Below are positions 8,193 to 17,182 of a stretch of 47,826 bases of DNA, piece after piece (positions within the stretch are counted from its first letter, which is position 1; the number at the start of each line of letters is the position of its first letter). The position numbers were made by a program, and so were the translations under genes. A model generated the notes under the pieces. The model did no database searches. It was not told where the DNA came from and saw only the letters and a program-made list of their open reading frames with translations. The stretch is taken from the NCBI RefSeq assembly GCF_023074055.1, contig NZ_JADPKR010000031.1, positions 1 to 47,826 of the forward strand, given 5' to 3'. Origin of the DNA: Bradyrhizobium sp. 141. Lineage in GTDB: Bacteria > Pseudomonadota > Alphaproteobacteria > Rhizobiales > Xanthobacteraceae.

Positions 8193-11189
8193 CTAACTTG
8201 CGATCACATTGCGCCAGCGATCTTCCTTAAGGCCTTTCCTCAACGCCAGGATCGTAGACGCGACCTGAGTATCAGGCACCGGACGACTGATCAGGTACCC
8301 TTGTGCCTCGTCGCAGCCTTCCGCCCTCATCTGGTTCAACTGCTCTATCGTCTCGACTCCCTCCGCTGTCGTGGTCATGCCCAGGCTCTTTCCAAGGCCA
8401 ATGATGGATCTGACAATCAGCCTCGATCCAGTCATCGCGGCCGCATCCCGGACGAACGATTGGTCAATCTTGAGTTTGTCAAACGGAAAGCCGCGGAGAT
8501 AGCTGAGGGAGGAATAACCTGTTCCAAAATCATCCAAGGCAATTCGGAGGCCGTGAGCCTTCAGCTTATGGAGCGTTGCAATCGTCTCCGCGCTGTTCAT
8601 GAGGAGAACGGATTCTGTGATTTCGAGTTCAAGTCGGTGCGGAGATAGCTTCGAATTTGCCAGTGCGTTGACAATGATCTCGATGAGGTGCGGATTTCGG
8701 AATTGGACGGCCGAGACATTGACCGCGAGCTTGATCTCATCCGGCCACATGGCAGCCTGCTCGCAGGCGCGATTGAGCACCCACTGCCCTATCGGATTAA
8801 TCAGACCAGTTTCTTCTGCGATCGGAATGAACTGGTCGGGAGGTACCTGCCCCCTTTCGGGATGAGCCCAGCGTAACAGGGCCTCAAAGCCACTGAGGCA
8901 GTCGCCTTGCAGGTCATACAGCGGCTGGTAGAACAGGGCAAAGTCCTCATTGTCCATTGCCTCGCGCAGATCGAGCTCCAACGCCCGGCGCTGCTGCAAG
9001 CTCGCATCCATGGCTGGTTCGAAAAACCGCCAGGTTGCCCGGCCATCGGCCTTAGCCCGGTACAGCGCCACGTCGGCATTCTTCAGAAGCTTGTCGCCAG
9101 TGGCGCCGTCGGCGGGCGCCACCGAAATTCCAACGCTGCATCCGACGATGACAGGATGTCCATTCAAGTCATAGGGTTCGGCGACCTGCTCGACGATGCG
9201 ACGGGCGAGACGCTCGGTGTCGCCCGCATGCTGGATGCTCGCCTGGACGATCGCAAACTCGTCCCCGCCCAAGCGCGCCACAGTGTCGATCTCCCGGACG
9301 CATGCGCTCAAGCGGTCCGCCACTGCGCAAAGCAGCGCGTCACCGACGGGGTGGCCCAAAGTGTCATTGACCTGCTTGAAATTATCGAGATCCAGACAGA
9401 GCACGGCAAAACCAGAACCGCGGCCCGCCTTGGCGATAGCCTGCTCGATGCGCTCGGCGAACAATGATCGGTTGGGCAACTTCGTCAGCACATCATGGCG
9501 CGCCATGAAGGCGATTTGAGATTGAGCCCGCTGTTTTTCGGTCACGTCTTCGCAGGTGATGAGCCAGCCGCCGTCAGATGTTGATCTGTGGCCGATCGAG
9601 ACAATACGTCCGTCGCTGAGGTGCTGGAAATAATTACCGCTCTGGCACGGCAGGAAACTCTCGCGCTCCGCCAGCAGATCGGCCAAGCTCTGGTCGCCAT
9701 GGTTTCCGGCTGCGACGCTTAGCCGGAGCACGTCTTCGAAGCGCATGCCCGGCCGGAGCAGCTCGGGCATGATATTGAAGATTTCGCAGAACCGGCGGTT
9801 GACGACCTGGAGCCGTGCCAAACTGTCGTACAGGCATAGCCCCTGTGACATATGCGTGAGCGCCGCATCCAGCTTCAAATTGGTGGCATGCAGCTCCGCC
9901 TTCTTCTGCTTTAGAGCGGTGATATCGCTGAAGACAACGATGATGCCGCCTTCCTGGGTCGGGCTGCGACTGACCCGCAACCACCGTCCATCCGGAAGCT
10001 GGGCTTCGCTCGCCAATTCCTGGACCGCACCTTCCGCGATCTGCGTTGCCTTTGCTTCTGGATCGTGGACCATTGCAGACCACAAGGGGTCCGGTGATAG
10101 GAGCTGGGGCGCGCTTCCAATGAATTCGCTGGCCCGTGAGTTCGCTAGGGCGATCTGGCCGTCTCGATCCAGAAGTACAACACCTTCACGCGAGTTCTCA
10201 AGCGCATCAGAAAGCCTTGTTTGCGCGGAACGGCGCTGCGAGACCTCTCGATCAACCATCGCCCTGATATTATTCCGCATTGTCGCCATCGCGGTGAGAA
10301 GTGTCCCTAGCTCATCGATGCCGCCCTCGGGAATCTTTACGGTCAAATCGCCGTCGGCAATCTTCCTCGCCGCTCTGGATGCAGTAGCCACAGGCCCGAT
10401 GATGCGACGGAGCAATAGCCATGAGAAGGCTGTGGATAGAGCGAGGGCAATGCTCAGCCCGATCACATTGAACTGCAGATCTCGCTTGATGGCGGAGAGC
10501 GCCCGCTGCCGGAACAGGAAACCATCACCGGCCGTATAGTTGACAAGCAACTCGACCTGCTGATTCACGGTCCTCGAGAGCTGATCAAGATGGTCGGTCA
10601 AGGGATCCCGGACATTTGCGTCAGGGTTCGTGCCATTCTCGACGGACGGCTCCATGCCATGACGATGGAGCGCCACCCAAGCGTCGGCCGCCTCCCGGAC
10701 CTTGGCGGCGGCACCCGCGGCGCGCGCGGATTGTGACCGCTCCGCGGCGATGGTCAGGTCTTCCGAAAGCGACTTGGCCAGCCGCTCGATTTCGTCGTCA
10801 AGGCGGGCGCGGGTTGCAGGCTCCTTGGTCATGCGTCTTTGTACAGACGCCACGCGCATTGCGGCGAAGTCCGCGCCGGCGGCACGCGCGTAATTGATCG
10901 ACATCAGCGATTCATCGAACGTCCTGGCGACCAAATCCCCCGCGTGGCGGATGCCAAGGGTGGCGTAGCCCCCAAGCGCGACAACGATCGCGCTCATCGC
11001 AAGACAAAAGATCAGGATCTGAGTTCGGATCGACCCGTTCGCGCGGGCAAGCCGCGAAAGCCATGTGGTCATGGACCGAAGCATCATGAGGCTGCCAGTC
11101 CTCCGATTTGCAAAGCGATTGATCACAACGCCCATTTCGGAATATCCGCGCCAATAAAGGGGCTGGCGAGGCGCCCTGCGCGCAGTCAA
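8193..11189 (-). CDS. Membrane PAS-GGDEF-EAL protein (cyclic-di-GMP turnover)
   Basis: A 998-aa protein. A transmembrane helix at about residues 57-80 and another near 241-262 frame a periplasmic four-helix-like sensor. A HAMP linker (about 263-315) follows, then two PAS-like regions (about 325-425 and 440-550), GGDEF (about 560-725) and EAL (about 735-990). The cyclase signature RLGGDEF (641-645) is intact and is preceded by the inhibitory-site RxxD (REID). The phosphodiesterase signature FEALLRW and the DDFGTGYSS loop are also intact, so both activities are possible. The start is uncertain: ATG 11189, ATG 11135 (MGVVIN) or ATG 11087 (MLRSMTTW). It is monocistronic, as its left neighbour is 353 bases away. 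Confidence 0.9.
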   Translation of the reverse strand: MTARRAPRQPLYWRGYSEMGVVINRFANRRTGSLMMLRSMTTWLSRLARANGSIRTQILIFCLAMSAIVVALGGYATLGIRHAGDLVARTFDESLMSINYARAAGADFAAMRVASVQRRMTKEPATRARLDDEIERLAKSLSEDLTIAAERSQSARAAGAAAKVREAADAWVALHRHGMEPSVENGTNPDANVRDPLTDHLDQLSRTVNQQVELLVNYTAGDGFLFRQRALSAIKRDLQFNVIGLSIALALSTAFSWLLLRRIIGPVATASRAARKIADGDLTVKIPEGGIDELGTLLTAMATMRNNIRAMVDREVSQRRSAQTRLSDALENSREGVVLLDRDGQIALANSRASEFIGSAPQLLSPDPLWSAMVHDPEAKATQIAEGAVQELASEAQLPDGRWLRVSRSPTQEGGIIVVFSDITALKQKKAELHATNLKLDAALTHMSQGLCLYDSLARLQVVNRRFCEIFNIMPELLRPGMRFEDVLRLSVAAGNHGDQSLADLLAERESFLPCQSGNYFQHLSDGRIVSIGHRSTSDGGWLITCEDVTEKQRAQSQIAFMARHDVLTKLPNRSLFAERIEQAIAKAGRGSGFAVLCLDLDNFKQVNDTLGHPVGDALLCAVADRLSACVREIDTVARLGGDEFAIVQASIQHAGDTERLARRIVEQVAEPYDLNGHPVIVGCSVGISVAPADGATGDKLLKNADVALYRAKADGRATWRFFEPAMDASLQQRRALELDLREAMDNEDFALFYQPLYDLQGDCLSGFEALLRWAHPERGQVPPDQFIPIAEETGLINPIGQWVLNRACEQAAMWPDEIKLAVNVSAVQFRNPHLIEIIVNALANSKLSPHRLELEITESVLLMNSAETIATLHKLKAHGLRIALDDFGTGYSSLSYLRGFPFDKLKIDQSFVRDAAAMTGSRLIVRSIIGLGKSLGMTTTAEGVETIEQLNQMRAEGCDEAQGYLISRPVPDTQVASTILALRKGLKEDRWRNVIAS

Positions 11190-11361
11190 GTCTCTGCGCG
11201 AGGCATTTCGCCCATCTCAAATTGCTCTAACAATGCCTACAACCAATGCTGAAATCGTTAAGATCGGCTTGCGATAAAGGGCCGGGACAATTGGGTACCT
11301 AGAATCATCAGTGCGACGGTCCGCTTCAGTTTTAGGGCGCTCAGATTTTGAGGAGTATTGG

Positions 11362-11724
11362 ATGTTTTCATTGTTGTTGCGCCGTCTCCCCCTCGGCAAG
11401 TTTGCGTTTCAGATCATGGGGGTAGTTGCTGCGGGATTGCTCGCTGGCGCCGCCTTGGGTGCAAATCCCTATCTGATCACGCAAAAGGATCAGGAATTCC
11501 GCCCGCGCGAGATCATGATAAAGCGCGGTGATGCTTTACGGTTCGTTAATGATGACGGCGAGCTCTTGCATCACGCCTACTTGAGCTCCGACAAGTTTGA
11601 GTTCGATTCCGGCGATCAACAGCCAGGCAGCCAGTTCGACGTCGTCTTTGCGGTCGGCGGTGACTATACTGTCTTGTGTGGCATCCATCCAAAAATGAAG
11701 CTCGCCGTCCAAGTCACCAAATAG
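11362..11724 (+). CDS. Cupredoxin-type blue copper protein
   Basis: This small secreted copper protein has about 120 aa from ATG 11362, which has a GAGGAG site eight bases upstream. A signal or anchor segment (FQIMGVVAAGLLAGAALGA) precedes the cupredoxin fold. The likely type-1 copper ligands are His in LLHHAYL, Cys and His in LCGIHP, and Met in PKMKL, arranged as in plastocyanin-like periplasmic electron carriers. It converges on an integral membrane protein gene whose stop lies 6 bases away. A di-haem peroxidase gene is nearby, so it is a plausible redox partner of that enzyme. Electron partner not shown by the sequence. Confidence 0.82.
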   Translation: MFSLLLRRLPLGKFAFQIMGVVAAGLLAGAALGANPYLITQKDQEFRPREIMIKRGDALRFVNDDGELLHHAYLSSDKFEFDSGDQQPGSQFDVVFAVGGDYTVLCGIHPKMKLAVQVTK

Positions 11725-11729
11725 CGCGC

Positions 11730-12788
11730 CTAGAGAATCGATGTATTGAAGATCGTCGCATGCGCGACATAGTAGGCAGAGACGGTGACGGTCAGCGCCG
11801 CGCCCAGCCCGACCGGCGCCAGCCAGGGCACGCGACGATCGCTCACCGCGGGCTGCCAATCGTCAGCGATGATCGCCAACAGAACGGCAATGATGGCCGA
11901 ATGCCCGATCGCATCGAGCTTGCCGAATTCAAGGCACGCGCTGATGAACATTCCGGCAAGCACTGCAGCCGCCACACGCCGGGCCAGCGGGGTCCAAACG
12001 AGCGCAAACGCGAGCGTGAATTCCACGACACCGGAAGCGCGCATATAGAACTCGCTGTCGAACCCGAACGTGAGACCGGGGTGCTCGATCAGAAGCGGAA
12101 AACTCCATTCCGGATAGGCCCATTTTTCGACCGAGGCCCACATCAAGGTCACGGCGGTCGCATACCGAACGACATCGAGCGGCCGCATGCCGAAGACGTC
12201 CTTCTGCAATCCAACCAGCGCCAAGTAGGCCGCAACGCCCAGAAAGATCGGGTAGTCGGCGAGGTGAAACGTGCCGTAATCGCGCAGGGCGATCCCGAAC
12301 AGAGCCACGATGCCGGCGGCAGACAGCGGCAGCGTGTGCCGCGACAGCACGCCGGCGGCGATGGCGAGCTGCAGGAATCCCACCAGCGGCGACGTCGTTT
12401 TCAGTTCGGGCGTCAGCATGATACCGCCTACGGCCCAGACCGAGATGAAGAAAAAGCCGCAGACGACGCGGATCATCTCTTCGGTGTGCAGCCGCAGTCC
12501 CTGCGTGACGCGATCGAGAGACCGGGTCATGGCCTCGCCCAACGAGGTGCGCTCAACCAGGCAGCCGGCAAACAGCCAAAACAAGGCAAGCCCAACAAGC
12601 AGTTCCAAATCCTGGCACAGGACATTCTCGAGGCCGCGGGGCTGCCCGGCAACGTCATAGGCGCAGAACCACTTGACGTGGGCGCTGGCGCCCTGCGTCC
12701 CTGCGACACAGATCGAAAGCCCCATGATGCATTTAAGGAGGTTTCCACGAAACGCCGAGCCGAGAGCTCGGCTCCGATCCCCAATCAT
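11730..12788 (-). CDS. Polytopic membrane protein of unknown function
   Basis: A 352-aa hydrophobic protein with about eight or nine predicted membrane segments. The N-terminal signal-like stretch is followed by AHVKWFCAYDVAGQPRGLENVLC, with two Cys and a His just outside the membrane. Segments such as LVGFLQLAIAAGVLS and YATAVTLMWASVEKWAYPEW, with a late DoxX-like quartet of helices, suggest a DoxX-related architecture, but I do not recognise it with certainty. It sits tail-to-tail with the cupredoxin and near the di-haem peroxidase. The three may form a periplasmic redox or metal-handling group; this is inference from neighbourhood. Confidence 0.6.
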   Translation of the reverse strand: MIGDRSRALGSAFRGNLLKCIMGLSICVAGTQGASAHVKWFCAYDVAGQPRGLENVLCQDLELLVGLALFWLFAGCLVERTSLGEAMTRSLDRVTQGLRLHTEEMIRVVCGFFFISVWAVGGIMLTPELKTTSPLVGFLQLAIAAGVLSRHTLPLSAAGIVALFGIALRDYGTFHLADYPIFLGVAAYLALVGLQKDVFGMRPLDVVRYATAVTLMWASVEKWAYPEWSFPLLIEHPGLTFGFDSEFYMRASGVVEFTLAFALVWTPLARRVAAAVLAGMFISACLEFGKLDAIGHSAIIAVLLAIIADDWQPAVSDRRVPWLAPVGLGAALTVTVSAYYVAHATIFNTSIL

Positions 12789-13012
12789 TGCAATAACCGC
12801 CCGCCTTTAATTATCCGTTCAGTATACCTGAAGTTTTGATCGTTTCGCCACACCTACATCCGCGTGTTGCTTCGTGGTTAACGGCGGCTCTCCCCTGCCG
12901 TTTTGCCGAAGCTTCTCGCAAGTCCTTTCAAATTTTACCGATTCCAAGGAGGGCTCCTCAATCTCGCTGGCGTAGTCAACGACAGACCAGATCAGAGATT
13001 GGGAGCCGGGGC

Positions 13013-13174
13013 ATGTTCGGGGCGATCAGTGCTGCAACTGTGGTGGTGGGCTCAGCACTTGCATTCGGGGCAAGATGGCGTCCAGCGCGCGCCGAAATGC
13101 TCCAGACTTGCGCCGGCGCGGTTATGATCCTCGGCTTCGGACTGCTGGGCGCGGCCCTGCCGCATCTGCCCTGA
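13013..13174 (+). CDS. Small 53-aa membrane protein
   Basis: ATG 13013 (preceded by GGGAGCCGGGG) opens a 53-residue frame. It has two hydrophobic stretches, ISAATVVVGSALAFGA and CAGAVMILGFGLLGAALP, separated by a basic loop, a helical hairpin typical of small inner-membrane proteins. It ends 25 bases before the convergent stop of the di-haem peroxidase gene. No function is recognised. A longer upstream frame exists but looks non-coding. Confidence 0.5.
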   Translation: MFGAISAATVVVGSALAFGARWRPARAEMLQTCAGAVMILGFGLLGAALPHLP

Positions 13175-13199
13175 AGACGTCGGCACGCCTGCCCGGCAG

Positions 13200-14258
13200 T
13201 TATCGCGGTAGCCTAGGAAACGCTGTAAGTGGCGAGGAGGAATTGAGGCTTTGAAGCAAGGCGATGAGGTCCTTCTTCTCGCCCGGTGTCAAAGACAGAG
13301 GTTTGATCGAGGGGGAGCGGCTTGGACGGTCAATCCCACCCTTGTCGTAGAGTTCGATGACATCTTCCAAGGTCGCAACCGATCCATCATGCATATAGGG
13401 CGCGCGGCGGGCGACGTCGCGTAACGTCGGCGTCTTGAATGCATACCGGAGCTTTTCGGACCTCGGGAAGAGCCGTCCGCGCCCTACGTCTTCGTTCTTG
13501 GCGGTGCCGATGTCGTGAAACGATCCGTCCGTGAGGGAAGGTCCCTTGTGGCAGGTCGAACAGCCCGCCTTGCCGTTGAAAACCTCAAACCCGCGTTTTG
13601 CTGGCGTGCTGATGGCGGTCTCGTCGCCGATGATCCAACGGTCGAACGGCGACTCGCCGGCTACGATGGTACGTTGAAACGTTGCCAACGCCGCTTCGAT
13701 CCTGGGCCGGTTGATAGCATCATCCCCGAACGCGCGAGCGAATGCCTCGCCATAGGTGGGGATAGCCGAGAGGCGCGCAATCAAGTCCGCTTCGGTGAGA
13801 TTCATGTTCACTGGATTTGTGATCGGACCGAAGGCAACCGATTCGATATCCCTGAATTTCCCGTCCCAACCCAACGGCTCAATGAAGGCCACATCGATCA
13901 GGCTCGGCGCACGAAGCGGCAAGCCTTTCGGATCCTCGCCGATGGCGCGCGCGAGGCCGTCTGCCCAGGAAAGTGACGGGTTGTGGCACGTCGCACAGGA
14001 GCGCGTTTTCGATCCCGAGAGCAGCGGGTCGAAAAACAGCATCTCTCCGAGAGCAACTTTCGCTTCGGAATAGGGGTTGCTACCCGGAAATGGAATGGTT
14101 GCCGGCCGACGATAGCTGGCGCGGACGGCTGCGAGCTCTTCCGGCTCTGCCGTGGCCAAAGCAAAAGACAGGCCCACCGGCAAAAACGCCGCCAGACACG
14201 CCAAGCCGATCCAAAGCCTCAACGGACCCATCGGATGAGATGCTCGCTTATGACTCAA
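13200..14258 (-). CDS. Di-haem cytochrome c peroxidase (MauG/CCP family)
   Basis: A 352-aa periplasmic enzyme with an N-terminal signal segment (LWIGLACLAAFLPVGLSFALA). It has two c-type haem motifs, CATCH (about residue 88) and CSTCH (about residue 220), as expected for the bacterial cytochrome c peroxidase/MauG superfamily. The conserved APYMHDGSVATLEDVIELYDKGG block near the C-terminus is present. CCP members reduce H2O2; MauG members carry out oxidative maturation of a partner protein. I cannot tell these apart here. A cupredoxin lies 1.5 kb away and could be the electron donor. Start ATG 14258. A FixK/FNR-like palindrome lies about 350 bases upstream. Confidence 0.88.
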   Translation of the reverse strand: MSHKRASHPMGPLRLWIGLACLAAFLPVGLSFALATAEPEELAAVRASYRRPATIPFPGSNPYSEAKVALGEMLFFDPLLSGSKTRSCATCHNPSLSWADGLARAIGEDPKGLPLRAPSLIDVAFIEPLGWDGKFRDIESVAFGPITNPVNMNLTEADLIARLSAIPTYGEAFARAFGDDAINRPRIEAALATFQRTIVAGESPFDRWIIGDETAISTPAKRGFEVFNGKAGCSTCHKGPSLTDGSFHDIGTAKNEDVGRGRLFPRSEKLRYAFKTPTLRDVARRAPYMHDGSVATLEDVIELYDKGGIDRPSRSPSIKPLSLTPGEKKDLIALLQSLNSSSPLTAFPRLPR

Positions 14259-14824
14259 AAAATGCTAATGCGCCCGCGCATGCCGATTGGCGCTCCGACC
14301 GGACCGGCGGCGGAATGGCACAGAGGCCAGGAGCCGTTACGCGAGACAAGCGACGGCTCCGGCATTCTCTTGTAAACGTACTTACTTAATGATGCGCTAA
14401 TTCGGGGGCGCGCAATTGCCTTGATGTCTCTGCACTAAACAGACGCCTGACGCGCCGCCGCCCGCGGGCATTCAGCCGAGATCGACGTAAGGAAGTGGAA
14501 AACTAAGCCCGGTCGAGACAAGCCCTGATCGTATTCAGAACAAACCCTGAAATTCGAGCATAATCGCAGCCGCCGTATTACTACGGTCCTACCTGCAATA
14601 CGGGCGTAAATTGACGCAGATCAAGAAGCCGCCAAAGTTCTGCGTCCTAATCGCCAGCGCACGCGAACAGCTATGGCAGCGCGGACCATGAATAATGAGG
14701 CGCAAGTCCGTCTTGTCCCAAGGTTGCAAGTTGCAGGTAAATAGCCCTCACGCGACACTGTCGATTATGGACTCTGGTGATCATGGCCCATTGGATCGCA
14801 GGGGCCGTTCCGTTTCGCCCCGCG
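14259..14824. other. Gap without a recognised gene (contains a FixK/FNR-like site)
   Basis: These 566 bases lie between the start of the peroxidase gene and the stop of a small basic-protein gene. The only structure I see is the palindrome at 14611-14624, listed separately. A 23-codon frame from ATG near 14673 is too short to support. The region should contain the promoter of the peroxidase gene. Confidence 0.5.
14611..14624. promoter_or_regulatory. FixK/FNR-type binding palindrome
   Basis: TTGACGCAGATCAA fits the TTGA-N6-TCAA consensus of the FNR/FixK family exactly. In rhizobia such sites sit in promoters of microaerobic genes. Here the nearest recognisable start is the di-haem peroxidase at 14258 (about 355 bases away on the minus strand), farther than usual. 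On the plus side no intact gene follows. It may serve an unannotated or lost gene, or be a chance match. Confidence 0.45.
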
Positions 14825-15004
14825 TCAGCGCTGGTGACCAACGCCGATGCCGAGCTGGTGCGCTTTCGCCCTCAGCGCGGGGACCGACCGCTTCAACTGC
14901 TTGGAGATCTTGGCGATCGGCGTCTTTGACTTCGAATGCGCCTTGAGAGCTTTCACGTCCTCGCGGGTATATTCGCGCCGCATCGCCTTCTTGGGCTTCG
15001 CCAT
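14825..15004 (-). CDS. Small basic helical protein, 59 aa
   Basis: ATG 15004 to TGA 14825 encodes 59 residues beginning MAKPKKAMRREYTREDVKAL. It is rich in Lys and Arg and has a helix-turn-helix-like pattern (DVKALKAHSKSKTPIAKISKQL, then SVPALRAKAHQLGI). This resembles the small SANT/Myb-like or DNA-binding-like proteins common in rhizobial genomes. It is probably nucleic-acid-binding, but no specific role is known to me. It stands alone between the peroxidase upstream region and a decayed ligase gene. Confidence 0.6.
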   Translation of the reverse strand: MAKPKKAMRREYTREDVKALKAHSKSKTPIAKISKQLKRSVPALRAKAHQLGIGVGHQR

Positions 15005-15419
15005 GCTGTCCTCTCAGTGATGGTCGGGGTGCCCCCAGCTCGGCTGGTCTGAGCTGCGGGGCTGGCCGGATGCGCGCCGATCAAGGTTCGAAACCCGGCG
15101 ACGCAAACGGCAAATGCCAGGCGGAGCGCAAACGTTCCGCGAATCCAATGCAGGGCCGGCGAGCGCGCCGCGCTTATCAGAAAACAAACCATCGCCGCTT
15201 TTCCCCGCCCGGCATGCCGAAAGGTATTGCCGGCCGAGCCGATGCACAATCCAAAGTCGAGGAGATGGAGCATGGCTTCGCTCAGAATGTCATGGCGGGC
15301 TTCTCGATCGAGGAGGTGCGCCAGCTGGTCGAACTGTGGGAGGAGAGTCAGGAGATCGCCAACGGCCCAGACCCGGAGTGGAGCGCCGTGGCTTCCTGGA
15401 GCGCCGCTATTGCGTCGAT
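15005..15419. other. Gap with no confident gene
   Basis: About 415 bases lie between the small basic protein and the LigD remnant. Open frames on both strands overlap here. One on the plus strand contains a helical stretch (GFSIEEVRQLVELWEESQEIA), but it runs into sequence antisense to the ligase remnant and has no clear start. I therefore do not call it. No repeats or hairpins stood out. Confidence 0.4.
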
Positions 15420-15725
15420 CGCCTCCGGCGCCTTAGCCCTGATCTCGAAGCGGCTGAACGCAGGGTGCGCACGGTTCTTAACCTTGACCCAGTCGCATGC
15501 CGCGGCCGGTAGCGCCGCTCGCGGTGCTTTGAGACAATTCCCTCAAGCTTCACCGGCACGCCGCCTCGAACAGGTGGCCCGAACCCGCCGGGCTCGAACG
15601 GCGCCACGAAGATATCCTCGGGCCTGCGGCGCCACAGCATACTGAGCTTGCCCTTGCGCCGAACGGCGGAAGCTCGCGCAAGTTATCACCGTCGACCACA
15701 ACCAGATCGAACGCATAGAGCTGAC
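15420..15725 (-). pseudogene. ATP-dependent DNA ligase (LigD-type ligase domain) remnant
   Basis: Reading leftwards from 15725, fragments in shifting frames give LYAFDLVVVDGDNLRELPP, then WRRRPEDIFVAPFEPGG, then KLEGIVSKHRERRYR, and in another frame CDWVKVKNRAHPAFSRFEI. These correspond in order to the C-terminal half of a nucleotidyltransferase ATP-dependent DNA ligase domain as in LigD: the EGIVSK motif and the WVKVKN motif. At least two frameshifts are needed, and the N-terminal catalytic Lys region and all other LigD domains are absent. It is a dead fragment of a bacterial end-joining ligase. Confidence 0.65.
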
Positions 15726-15976
15726 CTCCTCATTGTGCCGGCCGGAGTGCGAACCAGCGGACAATTCAGGCGCAAGGCATTCCGTTCCCTGCCAAAGTAC
15801 AAATCCCAGGTGCGCGACCGCGTCGGGAAGGATGTCTTCACAACCAACGCGGGCACATCGCAATTGTACTTCGGGTTCAACGTCAAGCTGTGTTCCGTCA
15901 CCATCACGATTCGCCTCCATAAATCGGCCGCTAAGTTGCCGCTACCTAAGGCCTGGAATGCGGTTGGAAGTCCCCA

Positions 15977-17182
15977 ATGAGGCTTGCTCGTGTCGTTATC
16001 GGCTTAGCGCTCCTGGCCGGCGGTCTGTACATTCTTATCGGCGAGCATTTTGCGGGAACATCGGCGGACGCCACTATCAACGCGCGGCTTTATGTCGTTC
16101 GCGCCCCAATCGAGGGCAGGGTAACGCTCGCCGTCAGAAGCATCGGAGCGCGAGTCAACCCCGGGGAACTGGTCGCCGACATCACAGATGAAAGATTCGA
16201 CACGGCTCGACTCCTGAATCTCGAGCGCGATCGCGACAACCAGCAGATCGAGCTCAAGCGTATCGCCGAGCAGAGAGCAGCCCTGTCGCAGGCAAGAACC
16301 GGATTCGACGCGCAGTCGATTGACTACCAGCGCGGCCGAATCCGCCAGATTGAAGCGCGTATCGCCGAGACGAGAGCAGCCCAAGATGCCGCTGCCGCAC
16401 GACTGCGCCAAGCAGATGCCGACTTCAAGCGCGCCAATGAACTGAACGTTCGCGGCGTGCAGACGGTGGCCAACCTCGATCGAGCTCGCGCGACATACGA
16501 CGTCGCGCAACAGGACGTGGTGAGTGCACAGCAACGCATCAACTACTTCGAGACGGAACTCGTTTCGGCCCGTGACGGAGTGTTTATTGGCGAGTCCTAC
16601 AACGACGCACCCTTTTCGACCCAGCGTATCCGTGAACTCGATCTGCGATTAGCCGAACTGTCGGTCGAAGAGCAGCAAGTAAAGGCTCGCACCGCCCAGT
16701 TCGATCGTCAAATTGATGCCGAGCGGCTCCGCGTCAATCGATTGACCTCTGCGGCACTCAATGCCCGGGTGCCAGGCGTGGCATGGGATTTTCTGGTAGA
16801 CGACGGCGAGTTCGCGCGGCGAGGTCAAGACCTCGTCAAGGTGGTCGACTGCAATAGCCTGATCGTCACGGCCGGCGTTTCCGAAGCTCTTTACGACAGT
16901 CTTTCCATTGGAGCGCCAGCCCAGTTCCGGTTGTTCGGTGACGAGCGGATTTTCGACGGAACCATCACTCGACTTGGCGGATCGGGGGCGTCGTCGCTTT
17001 ACGCGAATCTCGCCGTGGGGCCCAGCCCACAGCATCTGCAGCGTTTCGACGTTACGGTGACTATACCTGAACTTGCAGAACACCCTGACCTTGGCTGCGC
17101 GATCGGGCGGACCGGCCGCGTTATCTTCTCGAGCGGCCCCATCGCCCGGCTCCGTCGGTTGCTCACACGGTACGGCGTCTGA
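15977..17182 (+). CDS. HlyD-like membrane-fusion protein of a polysaccharide operon
   Basis: A 401-aa protein anchored by one N-terminal membrane helix (VVIGLALLAGGLYILIG). It has a split biotinyl-lipoyl-like domain: the first half in YVVRAPIEGRVTLAV..G, the second after residue 265 in ALNARVPGVAWDFLVDDGEFARRGQDLVKV. A long coiled-coil hairpin (about 75-260) lies between. This is the layout of periplasmic adaptor proteins. Its stop overlaps the start of the downstream BcsA-like synthase (TGATG at 17180-17184). It therefore probably works with that synthase to move polymer across the periplasm, as Alg44-type adaptors do, rather than with an ABC exporter. ATG 15977 is preceded by GGAAG. Confidence 0.82.
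   Translation: MRLARVVIGLALLAGGLYILIGEHFAGTSADATINARLYVVRAPIEGRVTLAVRSIGARVNPGELVADITDERFDTARLLNLERDRDNQQIELKRIAEQRAALSQARTGFDAQSIDYQRGRIRQIEARIAETRAAQDAAAARLRQADADFKRANELNVRGVQTVANLDRARATYDVAQQDVVSAQQRINYFETELVSARDGVFIGESYNDAPFSTQRIRELDLRLAELSVEEQQVKARTAQFDRQIDAERLRVNRLTSAALNARVPGVAWDFLVDDGEFARRGQDLVKVVDCNSLIVTAGVSEALYDSLSIGAPAQFRLFGDERIFDGTITRLGGSGASSLYANLAVGPSPQHLQRFDVTVTIPELAEHPDLGCAIGRTGRVIFSSGPIARLRRLLTRYGV

Noticed and set aside
15083..15094. GGTTCGAAACCC-like motif resembling a tRNA T-loop
   Set aside because: Neighbouring bases do not form acceptor, D or anticodon stems, so it is not a tRNA.
15070..15645. Plus-strand frame with the helical segment GFSIEEVRQLVELW
   Set aside because: No credible start, and its second half is antisense to the LigD remnant; kept only as a comment on the gap.
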